From Phymatolithon calcareum (taxonomy: Eukaryota > Rhodophyta > Florideophyceae > Hapalidiales): a DNA stretch of 64,000 nucleotides. Within the stretch, counting starts at the first letter, position 1, and every line of letters starts with the position of its first letter. This document shows positions 33,361 to 44,015 of the stretch, piece by piece. The DNA lies in NCBI GenBank assembly GCA_977006965.1, contig OZ345366.1:930001-994000 (forward strand). Direction: 5' to 3'. The notes below the pieces were generated by a model. It ran no database searches and was not told where the DNA came from. It saw only the letters and a program-made list of their open reading frames with translations. The position numbers and the translations under genes are program-made.

Positions 33361-33891
33361 TAAAAACTTGAGCAGCGTGTCCTCGATCAGAAATCTAACG
33401 TCTCTTTCTCCGCACAAGTTGGATACTGTTCAGCCTGCTAGCCTACGAAGGAACTTACATGCTGAAGTAGTTCTTGCACCGCATAGTATTGTCTGCATGT
33501 AGGAATAATTGACCACGCAGCACAGGGCGCTCAACGGTGGTTTTTTTAAATTTGCGTTTATTAAACACTCTCAGTAACACTCGTGAGACTGCAAGGGAGA
33601 AACGTTTCAGCTGCTACTTTCTATTGTAGCTTGGTACACTACTCATATCTTCCGGATGAAATTCTCTGCTGTGGCCCTAGCTGCAAAAACCGCTCTCCTT
33701 GAAGGATGGGGAAAAGCTTGGAGTCCACTAGTCATTCACCGGAAATTCCAGTTGCCGTAACTTGTTCGTTGGTTGTTCTATTCCATATCATCGTAGAAGA
33801 CAATGGTAAAGAACAGAAGCTGGTCCAGTGCTTTTTCGGTCTGCTGGGTCTCCTCTCTGGACAGGTGGTATCTTGACAGGTGATTTTGAAC
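33361..33891. other. Intergenic stretch before the LINE insertion
   Basis: No gene seen. It contains GCGCTCAACGGTGGT near 33520, which is repeated just right of the LINE at about 34790. Confidence 0.35.
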
Positions 33892-34790
33892 ATTATCCAT
33901 TAGAATTAATACAACCGCGATGGTAGTACGCAATGCACTTTTCACCGTGGACACAAGAAGTACAGAATGCCGTCAAGGAAGTGGAACAAACGTTCTTTAG
34001 CCAGATGTTTGCGCCATTGGCGCGCGGAAGAACCGACAGACTCCGCCTGTTGAGTCGAATCCAAGCCCCCAGCCAGCGACGAGTAATCCTAGCCTTCAAA
34101 ATGCTGAGCAGGACAAAGGTAAGAGAACAGAGGTATCTTGAAAAACAGCTGTAAAACGCAGACAATATGGAGCTCCAAGCTCCAAAGAGCGATATCGCCG
34201 CGATGTCAACCAGAGAGCCGTTTGATGAGGCGTTAAGGAACATTCAGACCAACAAAACTGTCGGCATTCTTCTATCGCAGTTTATGACCATGGAAGGAGA
34301 ACGCCTCGAGTCAAAAAGAAAACGAAAGATCCCATATGACAAGGCAAGAGATTTGCCAGAAATTCTTAAATTCCCCACGGTGAAACACAGGCAATTGGCG
34401 CTGCAATACGCATGTAGAAGGTTCCCACAGGTGTCCTCAACTATGATGATGGAGAGATTCGGAGACAAGGTCCAGCACCACACAGAGACCCTGCACCGAA
34501 GCCTGTCAGTATACAAGCTCGAGAGAGAAAACGGAGTTGCGCCTGAGAAAGCTCTGGAAGAGCTGTTGATCATCAGCAAGAGCATCATTGATAGCATGGA
34601 AAATGATAAAAATCTGTTCTGAGCAAAAAGACAAGATACAAAAGACCAGGAACACAAGGGGTCAATACAAGACGACAAAAGAGTAATTGAGCTGGTAGTA
34701 GATAATCAGCTCTAGAGGAAGCCTTGCCCGTATATACGTAAGACTGTGAGGCTTTTAAAAATAATAGTAATAAAAAAATTATCCATTAGA
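33892..34790 (+). mobile_element. 5'-truncated LINE insertion with 13-bp target-site duplication
   Basis: ATTATCCATTAGA at 33892-33904 is repeated exactly at 34778-34790. Between them lies an 873-bp 3' piece of the LINE family. An ORF (33933-34154) carries EVQNAVKEVEQTFFSQMF and ARGRTDRLRLLSRIQ. After one in-frame TAA, 34167-34622 carries the C-terminal region with KRKRKIPYDKARDLP and CRRFPQVSS, ending IIDSMENDKNLF. A TAG near 33922 also interrupts the frame. The 3' UTR ends GTAAGACTGTGAGGCTTTTAAAA followed by an A/T-rich tail (TAATAAAAAAA). 5' truncation plus an intact duplication is the product of target-primed reverse transcription. The perfect duplication implies a recent insertion. Confidence 0.9.
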
Positions 34791-34942
34791 CGCTCAACGG
34801 TGGTGCTAAAAGCATGGCGCAGATATCCATTATGGACAAAGCGCCACGACCCCCGCAGAGGAGCACGGCATTAGACCAGAACCCGACCTTGGTGTGCTAC
34901 TGACACCATTTTCTATTCAAAAATCCTAAGAGTGGCGCGAAA

Positions 34943-35335
34943 ATGATACTGTCCCGGTATATGCCGACGCGGGGAATATGCCGACACTGTGGGCTTTCGT
35001 GCACCACTGAACGTCATGCGGAGGCAGGCCCAATCAGCGGTATGGAGTTCAAGTGTGCTTGGCCCCACGGTGACTCATCTTTTGTGGGACCGGGATCTTT
35101 GTCGAGGATTGCTCGAAATTGGCAGAGGCAACTGACGACGGAGATCGCATGGTACTGTATTGCATTCGTCGTTGACACATGTGTGTCGGTATGCGATAGA
35201 AGCAGGTTCGTGAAAGTTCTTCATAGTGTTGGAGGGAACGACCCCGTTTCCCAGGCTGCAGGTTTTCCACAACCTGTGATGAGACTCGCCGGGCTTGTTT
35301 CCAAGCACTGTGTATTTTACGTTGTCGTCCTGTAA
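34943..35335 (+). CDS. Small Cys-rich ORF, possible transposase zinc-ribbon fragment
   Basis: A 130-codon ORF from ATG. It begins with GICRHCGLSC, later MEFKCAWPHGDSSFVGPGS. Two Cys pairs followed by an S-x-x-x-GS turn recall the N-terminal zinc ribbon of Merlin/ISXO2-type transposases, but no DDE core follows. I hold this identification lightly. The ORF starts 150 bp right of the LINE's target-site duplication. Confidence 0.3.
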   Translation: MILSRYMPTRGICRHCGLSCTTERHAEAGPISGMEFKCAWPHGDSSFVGPGSLSRIARNWQRQLTTEIAWYCIAFVVDTCVSVCDRSRFVKVLHSVGGNDPVSQAAGFPQPVMRLAGLVSKHCVFYVVVL

Positions 35336-36521
35336 CAGGGCCCTCAAAAAATGGCGTGACGGAAAGGATTCCGATGCAATAGAACGCGCGAAAAATGAAA
35401 GTGACATTAAGACAATGAGAGCTGATCGGATTTGCCGGGAAGAGCATGTGCGGTATAGTCAATCGTCCCACATGGGCTTACATCATCGGTCGGGTATGGG
35501 TTCCGAGTGGTAATTACAATTACTTCTAGTCCTAGCTAGTTAGCTCCTTTAGTCGCTCTCCGACGTCGTCCGTGGCATTTTGGCCACGTTCGCCGGTCCG
35601 CTACAGTAAAGGAGACAAGCACCCTTGGCCGGAAGTCTTCGTGCCCGCATCAAGAGCGGTTCCCTAGATGGATCACTTGGTCTGCTTCCCTCGACGCTAG
35701 CATTGTTTTACCTCTTATTCTCATCTGATGGCCTTCTGCTCTTGTTCGTATCCGCTCTCTCTGCCCTGCGCTACCACTCGTCGCTCGCCTGTTTACAGTC
35801 CAGGTTTGCGCCCCTCCACTATACTACAGTGTGCACATTCCACGGTGCTATGCATCGCTCTTGAAGCCTAGAACACCAAGCGTTGTTTCCATGATACTTT
35901 TAAAAATCCAGAAACAATGCTAGCAACATCCCGACGAAAAGAGAAACAGATCTTTGCCAACGGTAGATGGAAGACGGATTAAGACTAGAAATGGCGGTGC
36001 TTTAACTGCAGTAGATCAAAACATTTGCTGGTGTACTGACGGGCTGCTTGTTAGAAGGCTCCGATAGACATGATATTGATTACTTTCGTTGAGAAGGCAT
36101 GGATGACACTTGTGATTCCGATATACAGTCTCAGATAGTCGCGTTGTAATAATGTGGCTAGTAGCATACATAAGATGAAGGAGACGTGAAAGAAAGAATC
36201 TTAGAATCCAGATAGAGAGCAGATTGCCTGACTCTCGTAACCTATTCACTACAGTTTTGGCTCCTGATTACTGTATGTAGGGCGATCACCGACGGAAAAT
36301 TCGTTTAACAATCAGTGTGCTCTAGGTTCTTACTGTAGCTAGCTTCTTAGAGACGAAGCTATTACTATCGGACATACAATTAACGTGACTCAGAGTGGAA
36401 AGCACCTACTCGTGCACGTGGACTCAATTCTTTCCGCGAGGAAATGGCACATGAGATGTCCTCTGGAGCCGGGTTCAAGACATTAGATTCAAATGGACTG
36501 GTGGTAGATCTGGTAACGGGG
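35336..36521. other. Intergenic stretch, nothing recognised
   Basis: Short ORFs only. A hydrophobic plus-strand ORF at 35625-35864 lacks an ATG at its start and has no motif. Confidence 0.35.
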
Positions 36522-36577
36522 GACTCTCGATCTAATCTCCCTGGCTTTATAAAGCCAGGGAGATTAGATCGAGAGTC
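36522..36577. repeat. 56-bp perfect palindrome
   Basis: Two 28-bp arms with no spacer and no mismatch. The left arm starts GACTCTCGATCTAATCTCC and the centre is CTTTA|TAAAG. Symmetry ends exactly at 36522 and 36577. A perfect zero-loop palindrome of this length is unlikely by chance and is prone to loss, so it is probably young. Confidence 0.9.
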
Positions 36578-36894
36578 GTCCTTGTCTCAGGCTGCAGATC
36601 GCAGCGATACGATTCCTTCCGGTGTCTGCAGCTTGAAAATTGCAAGTTGCTGCAGCGACTCTCAGTCGTTACTGCGATCGGGTTGACGATTATGAGAAGT
36701 ATCTGGACGCACACTAGAGTCTGCACTGCTACATGCTCTCCCTCTTCAACAGCTTGCAGTTTAATTCAGATTTGTTAATCGCGACTGAACGGTCACTCAC
36801 CTTTCGAATCATAATGTTAGCACCATGGCAATTCATTCTTGTCTAGCCAAACTTTAAACCGCAGTAACTACGCGCGGCCTGGGCGACAGCCACA

Positions 36895-37121
36895 GTGCGA
36901 GCTCTGCAAACCGAATATTGCGGTGTTCGGCTTTTAGCCTTCGGATACCTTTAAGCTTCCTTTAGACATTGCTGTGGGCAAGAAGTAGAATATGTGCAAG
37001 CTCTGCCAACCGAACCATGAGGTGTTCGGGTGTTAGCCCTTAGATGCTCTTAAGTTTGATTTAGACCTTGCTGTGGGCAAGCAGTACAAGTGTGCGAGGT
37101 GTGCTCCTGAGGGTATAAATA
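36895..37121 (+). promoter_or_regulatory. 98-bp tandem repeats followed by a TATA box
   Basis: Units begin at 36895, 36994 and 37092 (partial) with GTGC(G/A)AGCTCTGC and end GCTGTGGGCAAG. TATAAATA lies at 37114-37121. Duplicated upstream modules plus a strong TATA are typical of the U3 part of an LTR promoter, though no matching LTR or polymerase is visible. The nearest plus-strand ORF starts at 37301. Confidence 0.5.
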
Positions 37122-37300
37122 GGGCACCCCAGAAGCAACACAAAATAAAAAGGAAACCAAGCCAGCAAGTTTAACAACGGTGCTGGGCCCCAAAGAAGGG
37201 GTCCCATCATCTACTCAGGGACCATTTTCGTGCCCTCGCATCGACTCACAGCACCGAGGTCCGGCAAAGAGAAACTGCGTACAAATCATCTCCTGGAAAG

Positions 37301-37561
37301 ATGTTGCAATATAACCCATACCTCAACTATCGAGATGAGGCTGGGTACTCAATCATGGGTCAACTGCATAATGCAAAATTCTTGGGGATACTTACAGACG
37401 ACGAGAATTTTTATCTCATGGACATTAGCAATTTTTTCTCAACGACATTGAAAGGATGCTGTGATCCTAAGGTGGCTGCTGTGAGGGGAAGGTATCTGGT
37501 TGTGTTGCGGGGACTCACCTCCGACTACCAATTTACACTGTGGGATACGCATTTGCAATGA
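37301..37561 (+). CDS. Small ORF downstream of the TATA box, unknown
   Basis: 86 codons from ATG, about 180 bp past TATAAATA. It reads GYSIMGQLHNAKFLGILTDD and VVLRGLTSDYQFTLWDTHLQ at the end, a plausible globular composition. I do not recognise it. It may be the start of an element gene cut by later insertions. Confidence 0.3.
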   Translation: MLQYNPYLNYRDEAGYSIMGQLHNAKFLGILTDDENFYLMDISNFFSTTLKGCCDPKVAAVRGRYLVVLRGLTSDYQFTLWDTHLQ

Positions 37562-37811
37562 CGCAGATTGTTTAAGACAGAAAGAAAGAGTGTTTATCGG
37601 GGCCAGGTGTTCCCCTCGCTACGTGGGACGGAACCTAGGGATTCTATGGCTGGAATGGTAGAACGGCGGAGTATAATTCCTCCACAACAATACTTTGCAG
37701 TCTGACAACGTTGAATACGAACCTAATCAAAGGGGAGCAGTCGGGTTTGTCGGTGAGGAGGGATGAGGAACGAAAATTGGAAGTCGAAGTCATCTGGAAA
37801 ACGAAAAAGTG

Positions 37812-39158
37812 TCACGATGACATTTCCTCTGCGGAACCCAGCCCTTCACTGAAGAGAGGAGAGGAAACAAGCTCTTGAGTCAGAAACATGCCGCTCGCAC
37901 CACGCCTAGTGAAAATGGCGTGAACCTCACTAGTTAGAAGCCACCCGCGGAGCACGACAGCAGGAACAGTAGATCTTAGTGTCCCTAAACTGCGTTCCTC
38001 AGACGACCCTTCTTCAATCTCTACCAGAACAGACTTATTCCACGTAACAGAAAAGGCATAATGGTCGTCCGGACAGGCATTGATGTCGGACGTTGAAACG
38101 TTCTGTACTCGCGAAGGTTCTGGACAGTCCGTCGTTCGCACAAGCCTTGATTCCCAAGAGTTTTCAGACCAGGTCGCGTTAGATTGAAAGAGACAAACCC
38201 TCTGCGTGCTGTCCTCCGTACTCGGACGTCCAACTCCAGGAAAAACGCGACGTTCGGGCACCGGGCGACACCCCGTCCGTGTTTCTTGGTGCTCTTGTTC
38301 AATTCCAACAATTTGAACTGCACGTAATGAATTTCTCCTGTTCCGTTGCTGCCTGTAAAGACCTCTCTCCCGGGTTCCAATGTCAATATCAAGTGCGACG
38401 CAATAATCGTAGTAGGTCGGAAATGTAATTTGCACCTGGTTAGTTTTACGCGCTGCAAGATTTAGTACATAGTACTCCGATGGAATTAGAGCACAAGAGA
38501 TGCTTTCGTTTCGAGAGCACGCAAGAGCAAACACGCGAAATTCGTGCAGTGTACAATCGATGGCCTTTGACTTGAGGGTAGTTTTTCGCACGGAGTTTGG
38601 CTCGTTTACAAGTGTAGGTGTTTTCGACAGCTCTTTTGAAGGGCCGAGAAGAGTTTTAGACGCACTCAGGCCAGCAAACGAAATACTTCTTCTCAAAATA
38701 TAAGCATCGTGAGAGATTTTACTTTCTCGTTCACTTGACCGTAGAGCGCTCTCTGTTGCTCTCTGGGAGGTTATGACGTCCCCGGCAAGCTGCTCAACTC
38801 GTCGGAGCAGAGATAAATGAGAGCGGCGAAGATCTTCAATCTCTGAAAAAGAAGCAAATCGCGGAGGCTCTAAGCCGGTACTTTGTGGAGTGGTGCTTGA
38901 GAATGACGGGGAGAGAGGAACAGAGTAGTGTTGAACGCAATGAAGAGGGCTTGTAACGCAATTTGATGGTGCTCCAGAAACTGCATTTCGATTGCGAATT
39001 GGTGTCGATGACTGTCCATTGTTCTGACCATGAGTCACGGGAGAGCCCGGAATTGCAATCGATCCCCTAGCGCCCATAGGGTTTGGGTACATCGGCGGCC
39101 TCGGGGCAATGTGCGTGGCCATACTTCGGCGATGTTCTTGGCAGCTTGGATTTACCAT
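37812..39158 (-). pseudogene. Element-associated gene with a pair of compensating frameshifts
   Basis: The 448-codon frame is open from ATG 39156-39158 to 37812. Residues 1-105 are Pro/Ser/Thr-rich and low-complexity. A helical stretch follows (IEDLRRSHLSLLRRVEQLAGDV), then a globular region. Between about 38220 and 38370 the annotated frame turns Arg-rich and unnatural. There the overlapping frame (38021-38458) reads GREVFTGSNGTGEIHYVQFK and PNVAFFLELDVRVR, which looks like real protein. I infer one shift near 38370 and an opposite one near 38220. The gene diverges from the transposase at 39650 over a 490-bp spacer and is probably an accessory gene of the same element. Function unknown. Confidence 0.45.
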
Positions 39159-39649
39159 ACCGCGATAGCGTCGTGAAAAATAGCCAATATTGAAAGGAGA
39201 TACCTCCTCTTGGCTAAATTGACGTTTCTTTAGCGGAGGGAATGTGTGCAGCCCACTCGTGTTACAGCTTGTAGAGTGTATGAACTCGGTCAGTTGGTAG
39301 GCCAGCTGTCCGGTATTGCTACTATCGCATGTTCGTTTGGTGAAAATGCACTTTGTACAATTTTTACAACGCTAATAGGCCCGCAGGGAAGAGAATTATT
39401 GAGTGATGGTACGGAATGAGCATTGGGACAAGGCTTTCTACATTCTGGTAGACGAGAAATCAGTGTCATACGAGTGCGAAATAGGAGATTATTGCAAAGG
39501 CTAAGAGGTAGCTTGCAAACTTTATAATGCCCTGGGTGTACAGTATGGTAGCCGGCCTTACTGCATGAAAAAATACAGGCGCTATGTCAAGCGTTCCTAT
39601 AGACACTGAACCGCACTGTGCTGTCAATTTCTAAGATCGGATACTCCAA

Positions 39650-42600
39650 ATGTCGAAAAGGCGGCGTAGAAGTCGTCACCGTTTCGACAATGTCCCCAAT
39701 GTGACGTTCACTCAAGATCCGGCCTGCAGTTCTTCGATAGTTCAGTCGAATCAAGGAATTAATATTCCATCCTCAAGAAGGAGTCCGGAGGTACAGGCTC
39801 TTCTGGAAGTACCCTTGAGTCCCTCCGGGCACCGGAACGTATATGGTTTATACTGCTGTTCACCTCAAGACAACTTCGGACTGATGAGCGCGCTGCCTTC
39901 GGCCGCGAGCAGCACTGAATTCGAGGATACTATACTACAGTCTACGTCTCAACCTTTTCCTGCTTCCCATGTGGATACCAGATGCGATAGTGTTGCGATT
40001 CCCGCTCCTCCGTCTCACAATCACAGTGACAGAGTCGAATTCCACACACCTATCAAAAACTGGAGAGTGCTATGGGCACTCCTCCGGACATCTGGTAGCC
40101 AGCGCTTCACAAAAGAGCAATATCAATCTTTAAGGTTATTTTCAGAAGCCTTAGTGCGGGATGGCCTCGGAGATTGGAAGGAAAACACGCTTATCAATGC
40201 GCCTGCTGTGAATACGGCTCCATTCAATTCATATTTGCCGCATTACTCAACGCTTGACAAGTCGGTAAAGCCTACTCTATTCCGGTCGTTGGCAGTGCGG
40301 AGCTTTGCACACCAGGCGACAGTGGATCTTCGGAAAGCAGGAGCACGCTCAAGGGATATTTCTTTGTCCGGAGAGGCTATCGTCGCACTTAAAATAGTTC
40401 TCCCTAGCGAGTACGCGCGAGCAGATATCGCCACACCGCTGTTTTTTGATTGTATCCGCCGTACAAGCCTCGAATACCACAAAGCGAATGGGTTGACATC
40501 TGCGGTTCCGTGTATCTCGAGTACAAACTGTGTGGATCTTCTTCCACTTGTCGCTGCTCGGGACTGGTTTTATGGGGCTCCCAGGGGCATCTCCGTTGAT
40601 GTAACTGCGCCAAATACATCTACCACAGACATTGCACAAGCTGGAGATGTACTTCGTGTGCGGCTGGTCGCGCATCATGAACATGGCGAGTTTGAAGAGT
40701 CATTTGAGCGATGTTTTGGAGAGTGTAGCTCCTCTTCGGAGCATCCTATGGTAAAGGGAAAGGTTATCCAAGTATGGATGGTACGTCATGGAAAGCGCGC
40801 TGTAGAAGCGCATCACGGCTCATGCAGTATTGATGAGGATTTGAATGGAATTCTTTCTGAACACGACGAGAGGATCAAGTCTCACTTCGATTTTGTAACT
40901 TACTTGTCGCCGTCTGATTCTGTCACCGTTGAAGTTCCTGAAATGCCGACTTCAGAAGAAGACAATGAGAATGGCGATAGCGAAGAAGTGTCTATGCAAA
41001 GCAGAAAGGCAGAAATGAAAAGGATAAAGCAGCTGCGAAGAAGAGCCCTAAGCGAAAGAAGAGAACAGATGGACCGGGCTTCGAGTATTTGGGAAAAACC
41101 AATTTTGAAGCCTGGTGATACTGTTGCCTTGCTATCCCCGTATGTTGATTCTGGCGAACGGAGTACTGGTATTTCACGCGATGGATTCATTCTTACTAAT
41201 AACGACTTACGTTCACGGGTTCTGGTCGTAAGCCGATACTGGATTGAGCAGGAAGAGAGAACCATCCACATACTCTGGATTCCGGGTGGATGCGATCTTG
41301 AATCTCACTCGCGTTCTCGGGAAAAGAGCTCTAATGAGCTACAGTCGTACTGCCGGGCACCATTCTGCGGCTCCCCACTTCTATATGCGTACGCGAAGTC
41401 GATACTTATCGTAGACCAGCATGCAGGAAGAAGAGGTCCTCACAAATTTACTCCCGTCAGTAGCCTTCGGACGTTAAGCAATGGGGAACTTTACTGCGTC
41501 TACCGATTTGTCCTATTCTGGGACGGCTTTGAAGTGCAAGATGGAAAGGAGGCTTCCGGTGAGGGAATTTATCTCCTATGCTTGAGCCTACCCGCAAGTT
41601 CCAACCGCACTCCTAATGATGTTAGAGTCATCAGTTTAACTCCTCCGGGAGTTAAGAGTGACACAGTTCTACGCGAAATATCCAAAGACATTGTCAACGG
41701 TATGACTGAAGGATTTTCGGACATCGACGCGTATGGGCAAACCAGGAGAATCTTTTTGGACCTAGTGGGATTCATTGGTGACACGCCGGCCTTGAACGCC
41801 TTCCTTGATGTACTTGGGCACAATGCCTGTGCCTGCTGCCACCTTTGTCGCTATGTAAGGCGGTCTTCCACAATAGTGGGCAGCCGATTCACTGGTAGAC
41901 CATCTAGCTCATCTCGGTCAGCGATGCAACGAGGATTTTTCCAGCAAGAAGCTGTTCGAGATTGTACACCGGGCAAGGAGGCCTGTCGATTATTAGGTCT
42001 GAAAGCAGTCCCTGAGATGACCAGCGTTGTACTGCATTATTTGAGGTCCGAGATGCTCCAAGTGCGATCCCGGATTCCAAAAACTAGTGAAGAACTTCCC
42101 GTCGTCCCATGCGCGTTAGATCCCTACAAATCATGCTGGGTCGCACCCGATCATCTTTTTACCGGCCATCTACGGGACTGTCTTAACCTCGCAATCAAGT
42201 TTCTTCCCTCTGTAAGGGAAAGGGAAACTTTCGAGGGCTTCATGACTGTGATGTTGCGGGACTGCAAGTTGCCCACACAAAATCGACTGATCAACCACGA
42301 AAAGAAAACTCTTCACGGAATGACTATGTCAGAGTTGTAGTCCCTCGGTCTCGTGGCCCATCATGCATTGCAGAAGGTTATAGAAGCTGAGGTATCCGAG
42401 ACCTGCCCTATCAGACGGAAAAAGCGCAATGAAGCCTGTGCGTTAGTGGGCTCTGCTTCACGGTTAATGGCAGAATTCTGGTTTAAACCCGATCACCGAA
42501 GAGACAGCACTCAAGATGTGAGCACATTTGAAGCACATTACGGAAACAAGTATCTTCTCGGAATGAGGAAGCTTGTAGACGAACACATTACGCTTGTTGA

Positions 42601-43765
42601 GCAGATATGTACAATGGACAACTCCGATGCTATTGAGCTGGAAGATATGACTGGTACTACTGCTCGTCGCTCCCAACTTACTCGCGAGTATTCGTTATGC
42701 GTTTTGGCACGTCGGACTGTCGATAAGCCCAACGTTCATCGTCTTCGAGAGCTGGTGCTTTTGACGCTGCCTATGCTCGGGCATGTCTCGATATTCGGCG
42801 AACTACCACTTGAAAAAAGTCACCAGGAACTGAAAAGGGCAATTAGGACCTCGAACAAGAAAGACGCGCATTTACAAGCTGTAGAAAGTGCCATCTTTGG
42901 AGACTGGCAAGGTCGTCTCACACTCTCAGCGTCTCGTGCTACAATTCTAAACCCAGATGATGTTTTGGCATGCTTCAGACTTTTTTCAGGCCGTGAGAGG
43001 GTGATAGAACTGAACGGAGATCTGACCGAGAGCCACAAGCAGCTCGTGCTTAGTACTATTAATGCATGTGTGCTTCAAGAGCTTTCTATCCAAGGTTTCT
43101 CAGTTCTGTCCAAGAAATTAATTGATTCAGCAGTATCTCAATCTTGGACTCTGCAAATGCCTGCGGATATTTCAACGCAATCTATGTCCAGACTAGGGAC
43201 TCCAGCGGAGTCAACGCACGAAGCTGTTTCGCTATTGAGACGAGCTCTCGCATCGAAATGGACAGGCTGTAAAGTTCAATGTTCAAGCGCCATATCATGT
43301 ACAGCAACGAAACTTTCATTCTCCAAGAGAGATATTGTCGAGACTCTGACTTTGAAGACTGCCAGTACGGAAAGCCACTACCCATTCGTTCTACAGACTA
43401 CCATGGTGGACTCTACCACGCATAGCATTCGGGAGCACGCCCCTTCGATATGGTCCACGGAAATGTTTTTCTCGATAACACACGCACAAGGAAAAGTTGA
43501 GTTTCTTGCAGCTGTGCGACCATGCGTGCCACTCCAAGACCAATATGGGGAATATATGGCTTTCTATCGCGTCGCGCACACCAGCAAAATATCTTTTGCT
43601 CGGATGGACACCTCTATGCGGCGCGTGGCGACCTTAAAAGACTTCTCCGGGCTACAATTCTTGGAAGTGCAGTCACCTCAGATTATTAGAAATGGTAATT
43701 CTGTCCCTCTCGATTTATTTTTACCTTTGACAAGAAGAAAAGGGTTTCCTCCTCGGCAAGGCTAG
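39650..43765 (+). pseudogene. Large CACTA/Plavaka-like DDE transposase with one in-frame TAG
   Basis: A single frame of about 1371 codons from ATG 39650 is broken only by TAG 42338-42340. It starts with a basic run (SKRRRRSRHR), then a low-complexity N-terminus. Around residue 620 it reads VLFWDGFEVQDGK...GIYLLCLSLP, with VRVISLTPPG about 20 residues on. Near residue 707-733 FLDLVGFIGDTPA and GHNACACCHLC give an Asp in a GD-x-P context followed by a CxxC knuckle. Beyond the TAG, near residue 1050, GELPLEKSHQELKRAIRTSN supplies a Glu/His context. This layout resembles the transposases of the CACTA/EnSpm and Plavaka group, which cut and paste large elements, though I rate the exact family as uncertain. 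One nonsense change in so long a frame means recent inactivation or readthrough. Confidence 0.65.
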
Positions 43766-44015
43766 CCTCCAAAGGTAGCAGAAGTGGGTGGAAAGGCTCA
43801 AAACAATTTATTTCGATTAATGGAAACGGATTTGATCCTTCACAGGAATAATGTGCCAGTTCACGCACCAGGATTAATGGTCTTCCAACCCAGATTATCT
43901 CACATTTTTCCAATTACATACATCGCAATACGATAAGTCTCCCCGCATATCGCAGGTGCGCAAGAGAGTAGCTTCGCAACACAAAAAACAAAATATCAGC
44001 ACAAACGCCGCACAC
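43766..44015. other. Short spacer between convergent element genes
   Basis: The transposase (plus) and the 44016 gene (minus) converge here with about 250 bp between stops. Nothing else seen. Confidence 0.4.

Noticed and set aside
36522-36577. Palindrome as a transcription terminator
   Set aside because: Factor-independent hairpin terminators are bacterial; the window is eukaryotic and no gene ends there.
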